From positions 1 to 60,421 of the forward strand of contig CANJWZ010000025.1 in assembly GCA_947478725.1 (NCBI GenBank): DNA of 60,421 nucleotides, given 5' to 3'. Source of the DNA: Comamonadaceae bacterium. Lineage in GTDB: Bacteria > Pseudomonadota > Gammaproteobacteria > Burkholderiales > Burkholderiaceae_C. The notes below the pieces were generated by a model. That model did not search any database. It had not been told where the DNA came from and was given only the letters and a program-made list of their open reading frames with translations. The position numbers were made by a program, and so were the translations under genes. Each line of letters opens with the position of its first letter. The stretch's first letter is position 1. Below, piece by piece: positions 9,731 to 17,113 of this stretch.

Positions 9731-10288
9731 ATGGCATTAAAACTCGAAGAAATGACCGGCTTGTATTTGAATCAGGGCGCGGCGCAGTACGGCAAAGAAG
9801 CAGTCACCCAACTGCAGCACGCCCTGCAATGTGCGCATCTGGCAGAAGTCTCTGGCGCATCCCATGAATTGGTGGCAGCAGCGTTATTGCACGACTTGGG
9901 GCACTTGATAGCGAGTACCGCAGCTGGTCAAGCTACAGGCGTTGATGACTTGCATCAGTTTGTGGCTATTCCCTTTTTACGCGGTGTCTTCCCGGCTGCG
10001 GTGCTGGACCCTATTGCCATGCATGTAGACGCCAAGCGTTACCTGTGTTTTGCGGACCCTGCCTACCACGCGACCTTGTCGCCAGCATCCCAGCGCAGTC
10101 TTGTCTTGCAGGGCGGCCCATTTGATCAGGCCGGTGCCGACGCATTTATGGCCAAGCCTTTTGCCAGCGATGCGGTGGCCCTGCGTCGCTGGGATGATCT
10201 TGCCAAGGACCCCGCTGCCATCACGCCTGGATGGGAACACTATCAGGCGGTTCTGGGGCGAGTCAGCGGCACGCTGATGCCTGCCTGA
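9731..10288 (+). CDS. HD-domain protein of phosphonate degradation (PhnZ-related)
   Basis: A 185-residue HD-superfamily protein. Metal-ligand candidates are H36, the H54-D55 pair in ALLHDLGHL, H58 and a histidine in IAMHVDAKRYL. It belongs to the HD proteins associated with phosphonate operons and is related to PhnZ, the mixed-valent di-iron oxygenase that cleaves 2-amino-1-hydroxyethylphosphonate. PhnZ normally works after PhnY, and no PhnY gene is in this window, so its reaction here is uncertain. It starts 8 bases after phnE, so it is probably co-transcribed. Its 3' end overlaps the convergent phnN by 46 bp. Confidence 0.85.
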   Translation: MALKLEEMTGLYLNQGAAQYGKEAVTQLQHALQCAHLAEVSGASHELVAAALLHDLGHLIASTAAGQATGVDDLHQFVAIPFLRGVFPAAVLDPIAMHVDAKRYLCFADPAYHATLSPASQRSLVLQGGPFDQAGADAFMAKPFASDAVALRRWDDLAKDPAAITPGWEHYQAVLGRVSGTLMPA

Positions 10289-10836
10289 TCTGCCAGAGCT
10301 GCCAGGTAGGTGGCGAGTATTGAACCTGCTTCGGCAAGTTCTCCATCGTTGTTGATGCGCAGGTCAACTTTTTGGGGTTCAGTTTCTTCAAGGCTGGCAT
10401 TTCGTGCAAGCCGCTGCAGCACTTCCTGTCGGGTGTCACGGCCCCGTTCAGTCAGGCGGGAAGCGATGGCCTCAGGGCTGGCCGTGATTTCGACTCGTTT
10501 GACGTCTGGCGAGGCTGGCAAACCATCGACATGGCTGCGCGAGCCGTTGACAACCACGATCCCGCCTGCGCTGACGTGGCTTGCGTAGTGCTGGGAAATG
10601 CCATAGTGAAAACCGTGCGCCTGCCAGAACCAGCGCAGGCCGCCAGATTGTTGCAGCAGCAAAAAATCATGCTCGCCAATCGCGTCATGGTCGGACGCTG
10701 GCTGTGCAGCGCGGGTGATGAGGCGGCGCGCAAAAACAATCTCCGGTTGAGTGGCCAGTGCCTTGACGGCCCAGGCGATCACGCTGTCTTTGCCAACGCC
10801 TGAGGGGCCACAGACGAAAACCCATTGTCCGGTCAT
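10243..10836 (-). CDS. phnN: Ribose 1,5-bisphosphate phosphokinase PhnN
   Basis: A 197-residue P-loop kinase that converts ribose 1,5-bisphosphate to PRPP, returning the C-P lyase carbohydrate product to nucleotide metabolism. The Walker A GPSGVGKDS lies at 10-18. The guanylate-kinase-like fold continues through RRLITRAAQP, VVVNGSR and TERGRDTRQEVLQRLARN. The ATG at 10836 overlaps the stop of the DUF1045 gene by 4 bp, showing translational coupling. It is the last gene of the phnF-DUF1045-phnN unit. Confidence 0.93.
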   Translation of the reverse strand: MTGQWVFVCGPSGVGKDSVIAWAVKALATQPEIVFARRLITRAAQPASDHDAIGEHDFLLLQQSGGLRWFWQAHGFHYGISQHYASHVSAGGIVVVNGSRSHVDGLPASPDVKRVEITASPEAIASRLTERGRDTRQEVLQRLARNASLEETEPQKVDLRINNDGELAEAGSILATYLAALADQAGISVPLTRPRTA

Positions 10837-11534
10837 GCATCTGCCCCCAGCGCAAAGTCGGCAATGCGCAAGAAAGGGCTGTCAGCGGCTGGCTCGATGA
10901 ACAGGCAAAGTCGGTCCAGAACCAACGGTTCCTGTCTGTTCAGCCGCTCGATGGGCGCGGTCACGACGCGGGTGACTCTCGCTGCCTCTGGTGCTGTCAC
11001 CTGGCCCGTCAGGGTGAAGTGAAGTCGAAATCGCTCCAGAACATGCGGGTAGCCAAAGCGCTTGAGCAACTCTGTGGCCCGCGCATCGAGTGGCTCTTTC
11101 AGTCGCCTGCTGAACTCGTGGGCTGCAAGCGGTGCGCGCAGATCGTCAAGCTCGGTGACGCAGGCTTCAGCCAGGGCGTGCAGTCCGTCCACAGCTGCGG
11201 CTGGCACCAGTGCAACGAAGTTTCCCAGTGTCACGACTGTCATCTCGCCAAGCGGCAGTGGCCGCAGCAGGCGGGCCAGTTTGGCCATGCGATCTGTCAG
11301 TTCAGGCGCTGCGATGCCGGTCGCAAGACGAAAGGGCGCTTTCAGCGTGGCATGAAAGCCGTAACGCCGTGGTACCCGTGTCAGCGCTTCTAGCTGGTCT
11401 GCTGTGATGTCCTCAAGGGCATGCAGAGGCAACACCTGATGGTCAAACTCGCTTCGGCCCAGCCACTGAGCGCCAAAGCTTTGCCAGCCCGATGCCTTGC
11501 CAGGCGCGAAATAAACCGCGTAACGAATGGTCAT
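10833..11534 (-). CDS. DUF1045 phosphonate-metabolism protein, 2H phosphoesterase-like
   Basis: A 233-residue member of the phosphonate-operon DUF1045 family. It carries two HxT motifs, H61-A-T63 (GFHATLK) and H172-F-T174 (RLHFTLTG), the layout of the 2H phosphodiesterase superfamily. These enzymes typically open or cleave cyclic phosphodiesters. The C-P lyase pathway makes 5-phosphoribosyl 1,2-cyclic phosphate, normally opened by PhnP, and no phnP is seen here. It is therefore a candidate substitute (inference). A TTG at 11546 could extend the N-terminus by four residues, but ATG 11534 (MTIRYAVYF) matches the usual family beginning. It is coupled to phnN by a 4-bp overlap. Confidence 0.88.
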   Translation of the reverse strand: MTIRYAVYFAPGKASGWQSFGAQWLGRSEFDHQVLPLHALEDITADQLEALTRVPRRYGFHATLKAPFRLATGIAAPELTDRMAKLARLLRPLPLGEMTVVTLGNFVALVPAAAVDGLHALAEACVTELDDLRAPLAAHEFSRRLKEPLDARATELLKRFGYPHVLERFRLHFTLTGQVTAPEAARVTRVVTAPIERLNRQEPLVLDRLCLFIEPAADSPFLRIADFALGADA

Positions 11535-11542
11535 GTTGATGC

Positions 11543-12301
11543 TCAAGCTGCAGAATCGGGCGTCACGACCAGTTGTACCCGGTCACCACAAAAGACGGTT
11601 TCACCGTACTTGATGGGTCGCCCCTGCATATCCACATCCAGACACTCAACACACAGGACTGGCCGTGTCGCCGGTTGTTTGAGGAGTCTTGCCGTCTCAT
11701 CCGATGGCATCTGGGTCGTGATCTGGCTTTTCGCCCTGACATAGTCTTCAACGCCGAAGTGGCGCAGGATGTCGGTGCTGCTGCTGCCGTCGCTCAGCAT
11801 GTCCAGCAAGCCATTAAAACGCACCGCGGGGTAATACGCCGTTCCCATGCCAATAGGGTGACCGTTGGCTTCATCAAGCGTCTGAACCATGAGCACCGGC
11901 GCGCCCATCTCCAGCCCAAGTTCCTTGGCCATGCGAAGGGGTGCCGCCATTTCATGCGCGGTCAAAAGCTGTTTGCTGGGCAACAGGCCTTGACGCAGAA
12001 GGTTTTCACTGAAGCGGGTGCGGCGCGACAGTGTGTAGTCGAGCAGTTCATGCTGGACAAAGGTGCCGCGACCTTTTTCGATTCTGACCAGCCCATCGAG
12101 TTGCAACGCCCCCACCGCTTGGCGCAAGGTATGGCGGTTAACGCGAAACCGGGCTGCCAGTTCGGTTTCGCTGGGCAGGCGACCAGTCAATGAGAAAGCC
12201 CGGTCCCTGATTTCAGTGCCCAGGGTCTCGGCAATTTGCTTCCATACCGATACCCCGCTAGGGCGTCCTGAAAAAATATGTTGTCGTTGTTCAGTTGTCA
12301 T
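11543..12301 (-). CDS. phnF: GntR-family phosphonate regulator PhnF
   Basis: A 252-residue GntR/HutC-type regulator. The N-terminal winged helix covers about residues 16-80 (VWKQIAETLGTEIRDRAF, GRLPSETELAARFRVNRHTL, GRGTFV), followed by a UTRA effector domain with YYPAVRFNGLLDML and PVLCVECLDVDMQGRPI. The start MTTEQRQHIF at 12301 is preferred; an extension to 12412 would run into the divergent phnG. It is divergently placed to phnG with a 92-bp control region, and probably represses the phn genes until a pathway ligand binds. Confidence 0.92.
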   Translation of the reverse strand: MTTEQRQHIFSGRPSGVSVWKQIAETLGTEIRDRAFSLTGRLPSETELAARFRVNRHTLRQAVGALQLDGLVRIEKGRGTFVQHELLDYTLSRRTRFSENLLRQGLLPSKQLLTAHEMAAPLRMAKELGLEMGAPVLMVQTLDEANGHPIGMGTAYYPAVRFNGLLDMLSDGSSSTDILRHFGVEDYVRAKSQITTQMPSDETARLLKQPATRPVLCVECLDVDMQGRPIKYGETVFCGDRVQLVVTPDSAA

Positions 12302-12337
12302 CGTTTGGTCATGTTGTCCGGTTGAACTATGGATGTT

Positions 12338-12358
12338 GTCGGTGCTAGCTGAACCGAC
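12338..12358. promoter_or_regulatory. Candidate PhnF operator in the phnF-phnG intergenic region
   Basis: GTCGGT (12338-12343) and ACCGAC (12353-12358) are perfect 6-bp arms around a 9-base spacer that itself contains the palindrome GCTAGC. This is the best symmetrical element between the divergent phnF and phnG genes. Size and position suit a dimeric GntR protein. A possible minus-strand Pho-box-like stretch (TTGTCAT-N4-ATGTCTA) overlaps the phnG start at 12383-12400; it is weaker evidence. Confidence 0.4.
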
Positions 12359-12393
12359 TGTGACCAACTTTACTGAGTGATTTAGACATCTGT

Positions 12394-12867
12394 ATGACAA
12401 ACGACGTAACAACTGAAAACCCGGCGGGTGTGGTGGCCCGGCAACGTTATCTGGCGATCTTGGCTAGGGCGACAAGCGCTGAGCTTGAAGCGGCCAAGTT
12501 GTTGCTCGGTGAGCTTGACGAGGTCCACCATGTCAGACCGGCAGAAGTCGGCATGAGCATGTTGCGCGGCCGGATTGGCGGTACGGGCGATGCGTTTAAT
12601 CTGGGTGAAGCCACCGTGACACGTTGTGCGCTGCGTGTGGGTCGCTCCCCCTTGGGGGTGGGCTACACGCTAGGGCGCGAGCGGCGCAAGGCGGAGCTGA
12701 TTGCGCTGTTTGATTCGCTGCTTCAGGATCTTGGGCGCACTGCATTCATACAGCGCGAAGTGGTCGATGTCATGGCGCAAAGGCAGTCGGCGCAAGCACA
12801 AGCTGCCCGCCATGCTGCAGAGTCCTCCAAGGTTGAGTTTTTTACCTTTGTGCGAGGTGCCGCGTGA
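12394..12867 (+). CDS. phnG: C-P lyase core subunit PhnG
   Basis: A 157-residue subunit of the PhnGHIJ core complex, which moves the phosphonate onto C1 of ribose triphosphate and breaks the C-P bond. The family pattern is visible: RYLAILARATSAELEAA, MLRGRIGGTGDAFNLGEATV, then GYTLGRERRKAELIALFDSL and a final VEFFTFVRGA. The start at 12394 lacks a good Shine-Dalgarno, and downstream GTG codons at about 12430 are alternatives. It overlaps phnH by 4 bp, the first of several coupled junctions in the operon. Confidence 0.93.
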   Translation: MTNDVTTENPAGVVARQRYLAILARATSAELEAAKLLLGELDEVHHVRPAEVGMSMLRGRIGGTGDAFNLGEATVTRCALRVGRSPLGVGYTLGRERRKAELIALFDSLLQDLGRTAFIQREVVDVMAQRQSAQAQAARHAAESSKVEFFTFVRGAA

Positions 12868-13463
12868 ACACCAGTACCCCTCTGAATGCCGGCTTTGCAG
12901 ACCCTGTGCACGACGCGCAAGGCGTCTTTCGTCGCGTGCTGGACGCATTGTCAAGGCCAGGTCGCATCTTCAATCTGGGTGCCCATGCAGGCGCTGGCAG
13001 CGTGGGCCCGGCCATGGCGCAGGTGTTGCTCGCCTTGACCGACGACGACACCCCGGTATGGTGGCAACAGACAGACACGGCGACCGCCCAATGGCTGCGT
13101 TTTCATACCGGTGCTCCCATTGCCGAAAGCCCAGCCGCGGCAGCGTTTGCGGTGTCATGCCGATCTGCCGACTTGCCAGCGCTTGACAAGTTTGCTGCCG
13201 GAACCGCGGAGGCACCGGAGCATTCAACGACCTGGTTGATTGAAGTGCCGTCGCTGGAGACCGGCCCTGGTGTGGCGTGGCGCGGGCCTGGCATTGCCGA
13301 TGTGCAGATGGTTCGGATTGCGGGCTTGCCCGACGGATTCTGGATGCAGTGGCAAGCCAACCACGCGGCCTTTCCCCAAGGGGTGGACATTGTTTTTACC
13401 TGTGCTGATGCGGTGCTCGGTTTACCGCGCACCACACGTGTCAGAAGACTTGAAGGCCTTTAA
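12864..13463 (+). CDS. phnH: C-P lyase core subunit PhnH
   Basis: A 199-residue PhnH. The N-terminus NAGFADPVHDAQGVFRRVLD and DALSRPGRI are typical of the family, as is TWLIEVPSLETGPGVAWRGPG in the second half. In the E. coli complex PhnH binds PhnGIJ on the outside through a PLP-transferase-like fold that lacks catalytic residues. The GTG start at 12864 overlaps the phnG stop. phnI follows after 12 bases. Confidence 0.93.
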   Translation: MNTSTPLNAGFADPVHDAQGVFRRVLDALSRPGRIFNLGAHAGAGSVGPAMAQVLLALTDDDTPVWWQQTDTATAQWLRFHTGAPIAESPAAAAFAVSCRSADLPALDKFAAGTAEAPEHSTTWLIEVPSLETGPGVAWRGPGIADVQMVRIAGLPDGFWMQWQANHAAFPQGVDIVFTCADAVLGLPRTTRVRRLEGL

Positions 13464-13475
13464 GGAACCCCAAAA

Positions 13476-14633
13476 ATGTATGTTGCAGTCAAAGGCGGCA
13501 CAGCCGCGATAGAAAACTCCTGGCAACTGCTGGCCAGGCAGCGGCGCGGCGACACCGCGTTGCCAGAGCTGACGGTAGACCAGATCCGCGAGCAGATGTC
13601 ACTGGCCGTCGACAGGGTGATGTCAGAAGGCTCCCTGTATGACGCAGAGCTCGCGGCACTGGCCATCAAGCAGTCCAGCGGGGATCTTGTCGAGGCGATT
13701 TTTTTGCTGCGTGCCTACCGCACCACCTTGCCCCGCTTTGGTTATAGCCTGCCGATCGACACTGCAAAGATGCAGGTCATGCGGCGTATTTCGGCGACCT
13801 TCAAGGATGTTCCGGGAGGCCAGATTCTGGGCGCGACTTATGACTACACGCAGCGACTGCTGGACTTTGCACTGTTGGCCGACGGCGGCGCTACCGACCA
13901 GCCTGAAACTTCCCCAACAGGTGCCGCAACTGTGGGCCGCGAGCTGCCGCGCATCAACGAACTGATGGCCAAAGAAGGCCTGATGGAGACGCCTGGCCCC
14001 GCTGCTGCTACTGAACCTGGCGACCTGACCCGGCAGCCGCTGATGTTTCCTGCAGATCGCCGCACCAGGCTGCAGGCATTGGCGCGTGGCGATGAAGGCT
14101 GGCTGCTGGCGCTGGGCTATTCCAGCCAGCGCGGCTATGCCAATGCCCACCCGTTTGCCGGCGAAATTCGGCGCGGCAAGGTCTCGGTTGAGATCGTGCC
14201 GGACGAACTTGGCTTTGCCGTCGATATTGGTGATATTGACATCACCGAGTGTCAGATGGTCAATCAGTTTGCCGGCAACCTGGAAGTGCCTCCCCAGTTC
14301 ACCCAGGGTTACGGTTTGGCTTTTGGGGGTGCCGAGCGCAAGAGCATGGCCATGGCCTTGGTGGACCGCTCTTTGCGCGCACGCGAACTGGGCGAAGACG
14401 TGGTTGCGCCTGGTCAGGACGAGGAATTTGTCTTGTCACATGCCGACAGCCTGGAGGCTTCAGGCTTTGTGCAGCACCTCAAGCTGCCGCACTATGTTGA
14501 CTTTCAATCAGAACTCGAACTGGTGCGCAAGCTGCGCGCAAGCCATGCACAGCAGCGTGACAACCCAAAAACCGAGACCAACAACAGTGTGGGCGGGCAG
14601 GCCGCTGACCCGACAAGCAGGAAGGCAGCCTGA
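13476..14633 (+). CDS. phnI: C-P lyase core subunit PhnI
   Basis: A 385-residue PhnI, beginning MYVAVKGGTAAIENSWQLLA as is usual for the family. Other conserved stretches include LALGYSSQRGYANAHPFAGE and FGGAERKSMAMALVDRSL, then HLKLPHYVDFQSELELVRKL. PhnI acts as the nucleosidase-like part that couples phosphonate to MgATP, with PhnGHL assisting. AGGAACC precedes the ATG. The last 30 residues (KTETNNSVGGQAADPTSRKA) look like a disordered tail. Confidence 0.95.
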   Translation: MYVAVKGGTAAIENSWQLLARQRRGDTALPELTVDQIREQMSLAVDRVMSEGSLYDAELAALAIKQSSGDLVEAIFLLRAYRTTLPRFGYSLPIDTAKMQVMRRISATFKDVPGGQILGATYDYTQRLLDFALLADGGATDQPETSPTGAATVGRELPRINELMAKEGLMETPGPAAATEPGDLTRQPLMFPADRRTRLQALARGDEGWLLALGYSSQRGYANAHPFAGEIRRGKVSVEIVPDELGFAVDIGDIDITECQMVNQFAGNLEVPPQFTQGYGLAFGGAERKSMAMALVDRSLRARELGEDVVAPGQDEEFVLSHADSLEASGFVQHLKLPHYVDFQSELELVRKLRASHAQQRDNPKTETNNSVGGQAADPTSRKAA

Positions 14634-14635
14634 CC

Positions 14636-15544
14636 ATGGATGACAACTACAACTTTGGTTTTTTGGACGAGCGCACCAAAAAATCCATTCGACGGGCCAT
14701 TCTGAAAGCCGTTGCGATTCCCGGTTACCAGGTGCCGTTTGGTTCGCGTGAGATGCCGTTTGCCTATGGTTGGGGAACCGGCGGCGTGCAGGTGACGGCC
14801 AGCATTGTGGGCCGCACGGACGTGCTGAAAGTGATTGACCAGGGCGCAGACGACACCACCAACGCCGTCAATATCCGCCGGTTCTTCGCACGCACAACGG
14901 GCGTGCAGACGACTGAAAAAACGGCGGATGCCACCATCATCCAGACGCGCCACCGCATCCCGGAGCGCCCCCTGACAGAGGCGCAAATCATTGTGTATCA
15001 GGTGCCCATGCCTGAGCCGCTGTTCCGGCTGGAGCCGCGCCGGCGCGAGACCATCACCATGCATGCGCTGGCCGAATATGGGCTGATGAATGTCAAGCTG
15101 TATGAAGACATTGCGCAGCTCGGCGCCATTTCAAAAACCTATGACTACCCGGTGCTGGTCAATGAGCGTTACCTGACCTCGCCCTCGCCAATACCGAAGT
15201 TTGACAACCCGAAGATGCACATGAACCCTGCGCTGCAACTGTTTGGTGCTGGGCGTGAAAAGCGCATTTACGCCATACCGCCCTTCACGCCGGTGCGCAG
15301 TCTGGACTTCGAAGACCATCCGTTTGAAGTGCAGCGATGGGAGCACGCATGCGCGCTGTGTGGCGCCACACAAAGCTTTCTCGATGAAATGATTGTTGAC
15401 GACGAAGGTAGCCGCCTGTTTGTGTGTTCAGACAGTGACTTTTGTGGCGAACGGCGAGCTGCAGGCCACACAGGTGCGCAGCAGACCGTCCACCTGCGGG
15501 ATGCGTTGCTGCCTGCCGCTGAGCAGACAGGAGCAGAGCAATGA
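14636..15544 (+). CDS. phnJ: Carbon-phosphorus lyase PhnJ (radical SAM)
   Basis: A 302-residue catalytic subunit that homolytically breaks the C-P bond using a 4Fe-4S cluster and S-adenosylmethionine. The conserved cysteines are C239, C242, C264 and C270, in the CX2CX21CX5C pattern known for PhnJ (HACALCGATQSFLDE, then FVCSDSDFC). GYQVPFGSREMPFAYGWGTG near the start is also typical. It starts 2 bases after phnI and overlaps phnK by 4 bp. All cluster-binding residues are present, so the pathway should be functional. Confidence 0.97.
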   Translation: MDDNYNFGFLDERTKKSIRRAILKAVAIPGYQVPFGSREMPFAYGWGTGGVQVTASIVGRTDVLKVIDQGADDTTNAVNIRRFFARTTGVQTTEKTADATIIQTRHRIPERPLTEAQIIVYQVPMPEPLFRLEPRRRETITMHALAEYGLMNVKLYEDIAQLGAISKTYDYPVLVNERYLTSPSPIPKFDNPKMHMNPALQLFGAGREKRIYAIPPFTPVRSLDFEDHPFEVQRWEHACALCGATQSFLDEMIVDDEGSRLFVCSDSDFCGERRAAGHTGAQQTVHLRDALLPAAEQTGAEQ

Positions 15545-16374
15545 ACGGCGATCTCCTTTTGTCAGTCCGCGCAGCGGGCAAGCATTTCATGCAGGGCAAC
15601 CGCTTGAATTGGGCTTGCCGCAACGTGTCGTTTGACCTGTATCCGGGCGAAGTCCTCGCGGTGGTGGGTGAGTCAGGTTCTGGCAAGTCCACCTTGCTCA
15701 AGCTGCTGGCTGCCCGCCTGGCCTGCGATGAGGGTTCGGTGCACTACAACGTTCGCAGCGAGGTGGGGGCCGAATCAGCCGCAGCACCGACCGACTCGCA
15801 CGGCGCTGGCCTGGCCGACCTGGCCGGTTTGTCTGAGGCGCGTTTACGCTGGCTGGCCCGCACCGACTGGGGGTTTGTCGAGCAGCATGCGCGCGATGGT
15901 TTGCGCATGAATGTGTCGGGTGGTGCCAACGTGGGCGAGCGAATGATGGCCTTGGGTTCGCGGCACTACGCCAATTTGCGTGCCCAGGCGCTGGACTGGA
16001 TGCAGCGCGTCGAGCTCGACACCGGCCGTATTGACGATCTGCCTGCGACCTACTCTGGCGGCATGCAGCAGCGTCTGCAGATTGCGCGCAACCTGGTCAC
16101 GCATCCGCGGCTGGTATTGATGGACGAGCCGACCACCGGGCTGGATGTGTCGGTTCAGGCCCGGCTGCTTGACCTGCTGCGCGAACTGGTGGACCAGCTC
16201 AAGCTGGCCGCAGTTGTTGTGACCCACGATCTGGCGGTTGCAAGGCTGCTGGCGCATCGCATGCTGGTGATGAAAGACGGCGTGGTGGTCGAGCAAGGCC
16301 TGACCGACCGCGTGCTGGACGACCCACAACATGCCTATACCCAACTTCTGGTTTCCTCTGTCCTGACACCTTGA
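15541..16374 (+). CDS. phnK: C-P lyase accessory ABC ATPase PhnK
   Basis: A 277-residue ABC-type ATPase that binds the PhnGHIJ core as a dimer and supports turnover; it is not a transporter. Walker A is GESGSGKST (about residues 44-52), the signature is YSGGMQQRLQIARNLV, and Walker B is LVLMDEPTTGLDVS. The start ATG overlaps the phnJ stop by 4 bp. The ending HAYTQLLVSSVL resembles oligopeptide-transporter ATPases, as known for PhnK. Confidence 0.94.
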   Translation: MNGDLLLSVRAAGKHFMQGNRLNWACRNVSFDLYPGEVLAVVGESGSGKSTLLKLLAARLACDEGSVHYNVRSEVGAESAAAPTDSHGAGLADLAGLSEARLRWLARTDWGFVEQHARDGLRMNVSGGANVGERMMALGSRHYANLRAQALDWMQRVELDTGRIDDLPATYSGGMQQRLQIARNLVTHPRLVLMDEPTTGLDVSVQARLLDLLRELVDQLKLAAVVVTHDLAVARLLAHRMLVMKDGVVVEQGLTDRVLDDPQHAYTQLLVSSVLTP

Positions 16375-16391
16375 CCCAAAGCCATCCTTTC

Positions 16392-17090
16392 ATGACCTTA
16401 TTGCTCGAAACCTCACAACTTTCAAAAACCTTCACCTTGCATGGCCGGGGCGGCCTGCAATTGCCCGTGTTTGCAGGCATCAACCTGCAAGTCAAAGCGG
16501 GCGAGTGTCTGGCGCTGACCGGACATTCTGGAAGCGGAAAAAGCTCGCTACTGCGTTGCCTGTACGGCAATTACAGCGCCACCCTCGGTGAGGTGCGTGT
16601 CCGGCATCAGGATCGCTGGGTCAATCTGTCGACTGCCGAGCCGCGTGAAGTGGTGGAGGTCAGGCGACAGACGATGGGCTATGTCTCGCAGTTCCTGCGC
16701 GTGATACCGCGTGTGTCTACGCTGGACATTGTGGCCGAGCCCTTGCGGCGGCTCGGCGTGACTGAGCAAGATGCGCGCAGCCAGGCTCAAACCTTGCTCG
16801 AGCGACTGAACTTGCATGAGCGTTTGTGGTCCTTGCCGCCGGCGACTTTTTCGGGCGGCGAGCAGCAGCGCGTGAACATTGCGCACGGCCTGATTGCAGG
16901 CCAGCCGGTGTTACTGCTGGATGAGCCGACGGCTTCACTCGACGCAGACAACCGCCGGGTGGTGGTGGAGCTGATTCATGCGGCCCGCGAAGGTGGCGCT
17001 GCCATCGTCGGCATCTTTCATGACGACGAAGTGCGCAGCGCAGTTGCCAGCCGCACGTTCGATGTTGAACACCATCACCCCATCCTTTAA
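16392..17090 (+). CDS. phnL: C-P lyase accessory ABC ATPase PhnL
   Basis: A 232-residue ABC ATPase paired with PhnK. The Walker A GHSGSGKSS, signature FSGGEQQRVNIAHGLI and Walker B VLLLDEPTASLDADN are intact; YVSQFLRVIPRVSTLDIVAE is characteristic of PhnL. The ATG at 16392 (MTLLLETSQLSKTF) is the likely start. A TTG at 16371 overlapping the phnK stop would add seven residues. In the cycle PhnL joins PhnGHI to form the ribose-triphosphate phosphonate. Confidence 0.93.
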   Translation: MTLLLETSQLSKTFTLHGRGGLQLPVFAGINLQVKAGECLALTGHSGSGKSSLLRCLYGNYSATLGEVRVRHQDRWVNLSTAEPREVVEVRRQTMGYVSQFLRVIPRVSTLDIVAEPLRRLGVTEQDARSQAQTLLERLNLHERLWSLPPATFSGGEQQRVNIAHGLIAGQPVLLLDEPTASLDADNRRVVVELIHAAREGGAAIVGIFHDDEVRSAVASRTFDVEHHHPIL

Positions 17091-17113
17091 GCCGTATTCA
17101 AGCGAGAAACATC

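Noticed and set aside
12383..12400. Pho-box-like sequence on the minus strand at the phnG start
   Set aside because: The second half-site matches only four of seven positions and the element would overlap the start codon. It is mentioned only as weak support in the operator entry.
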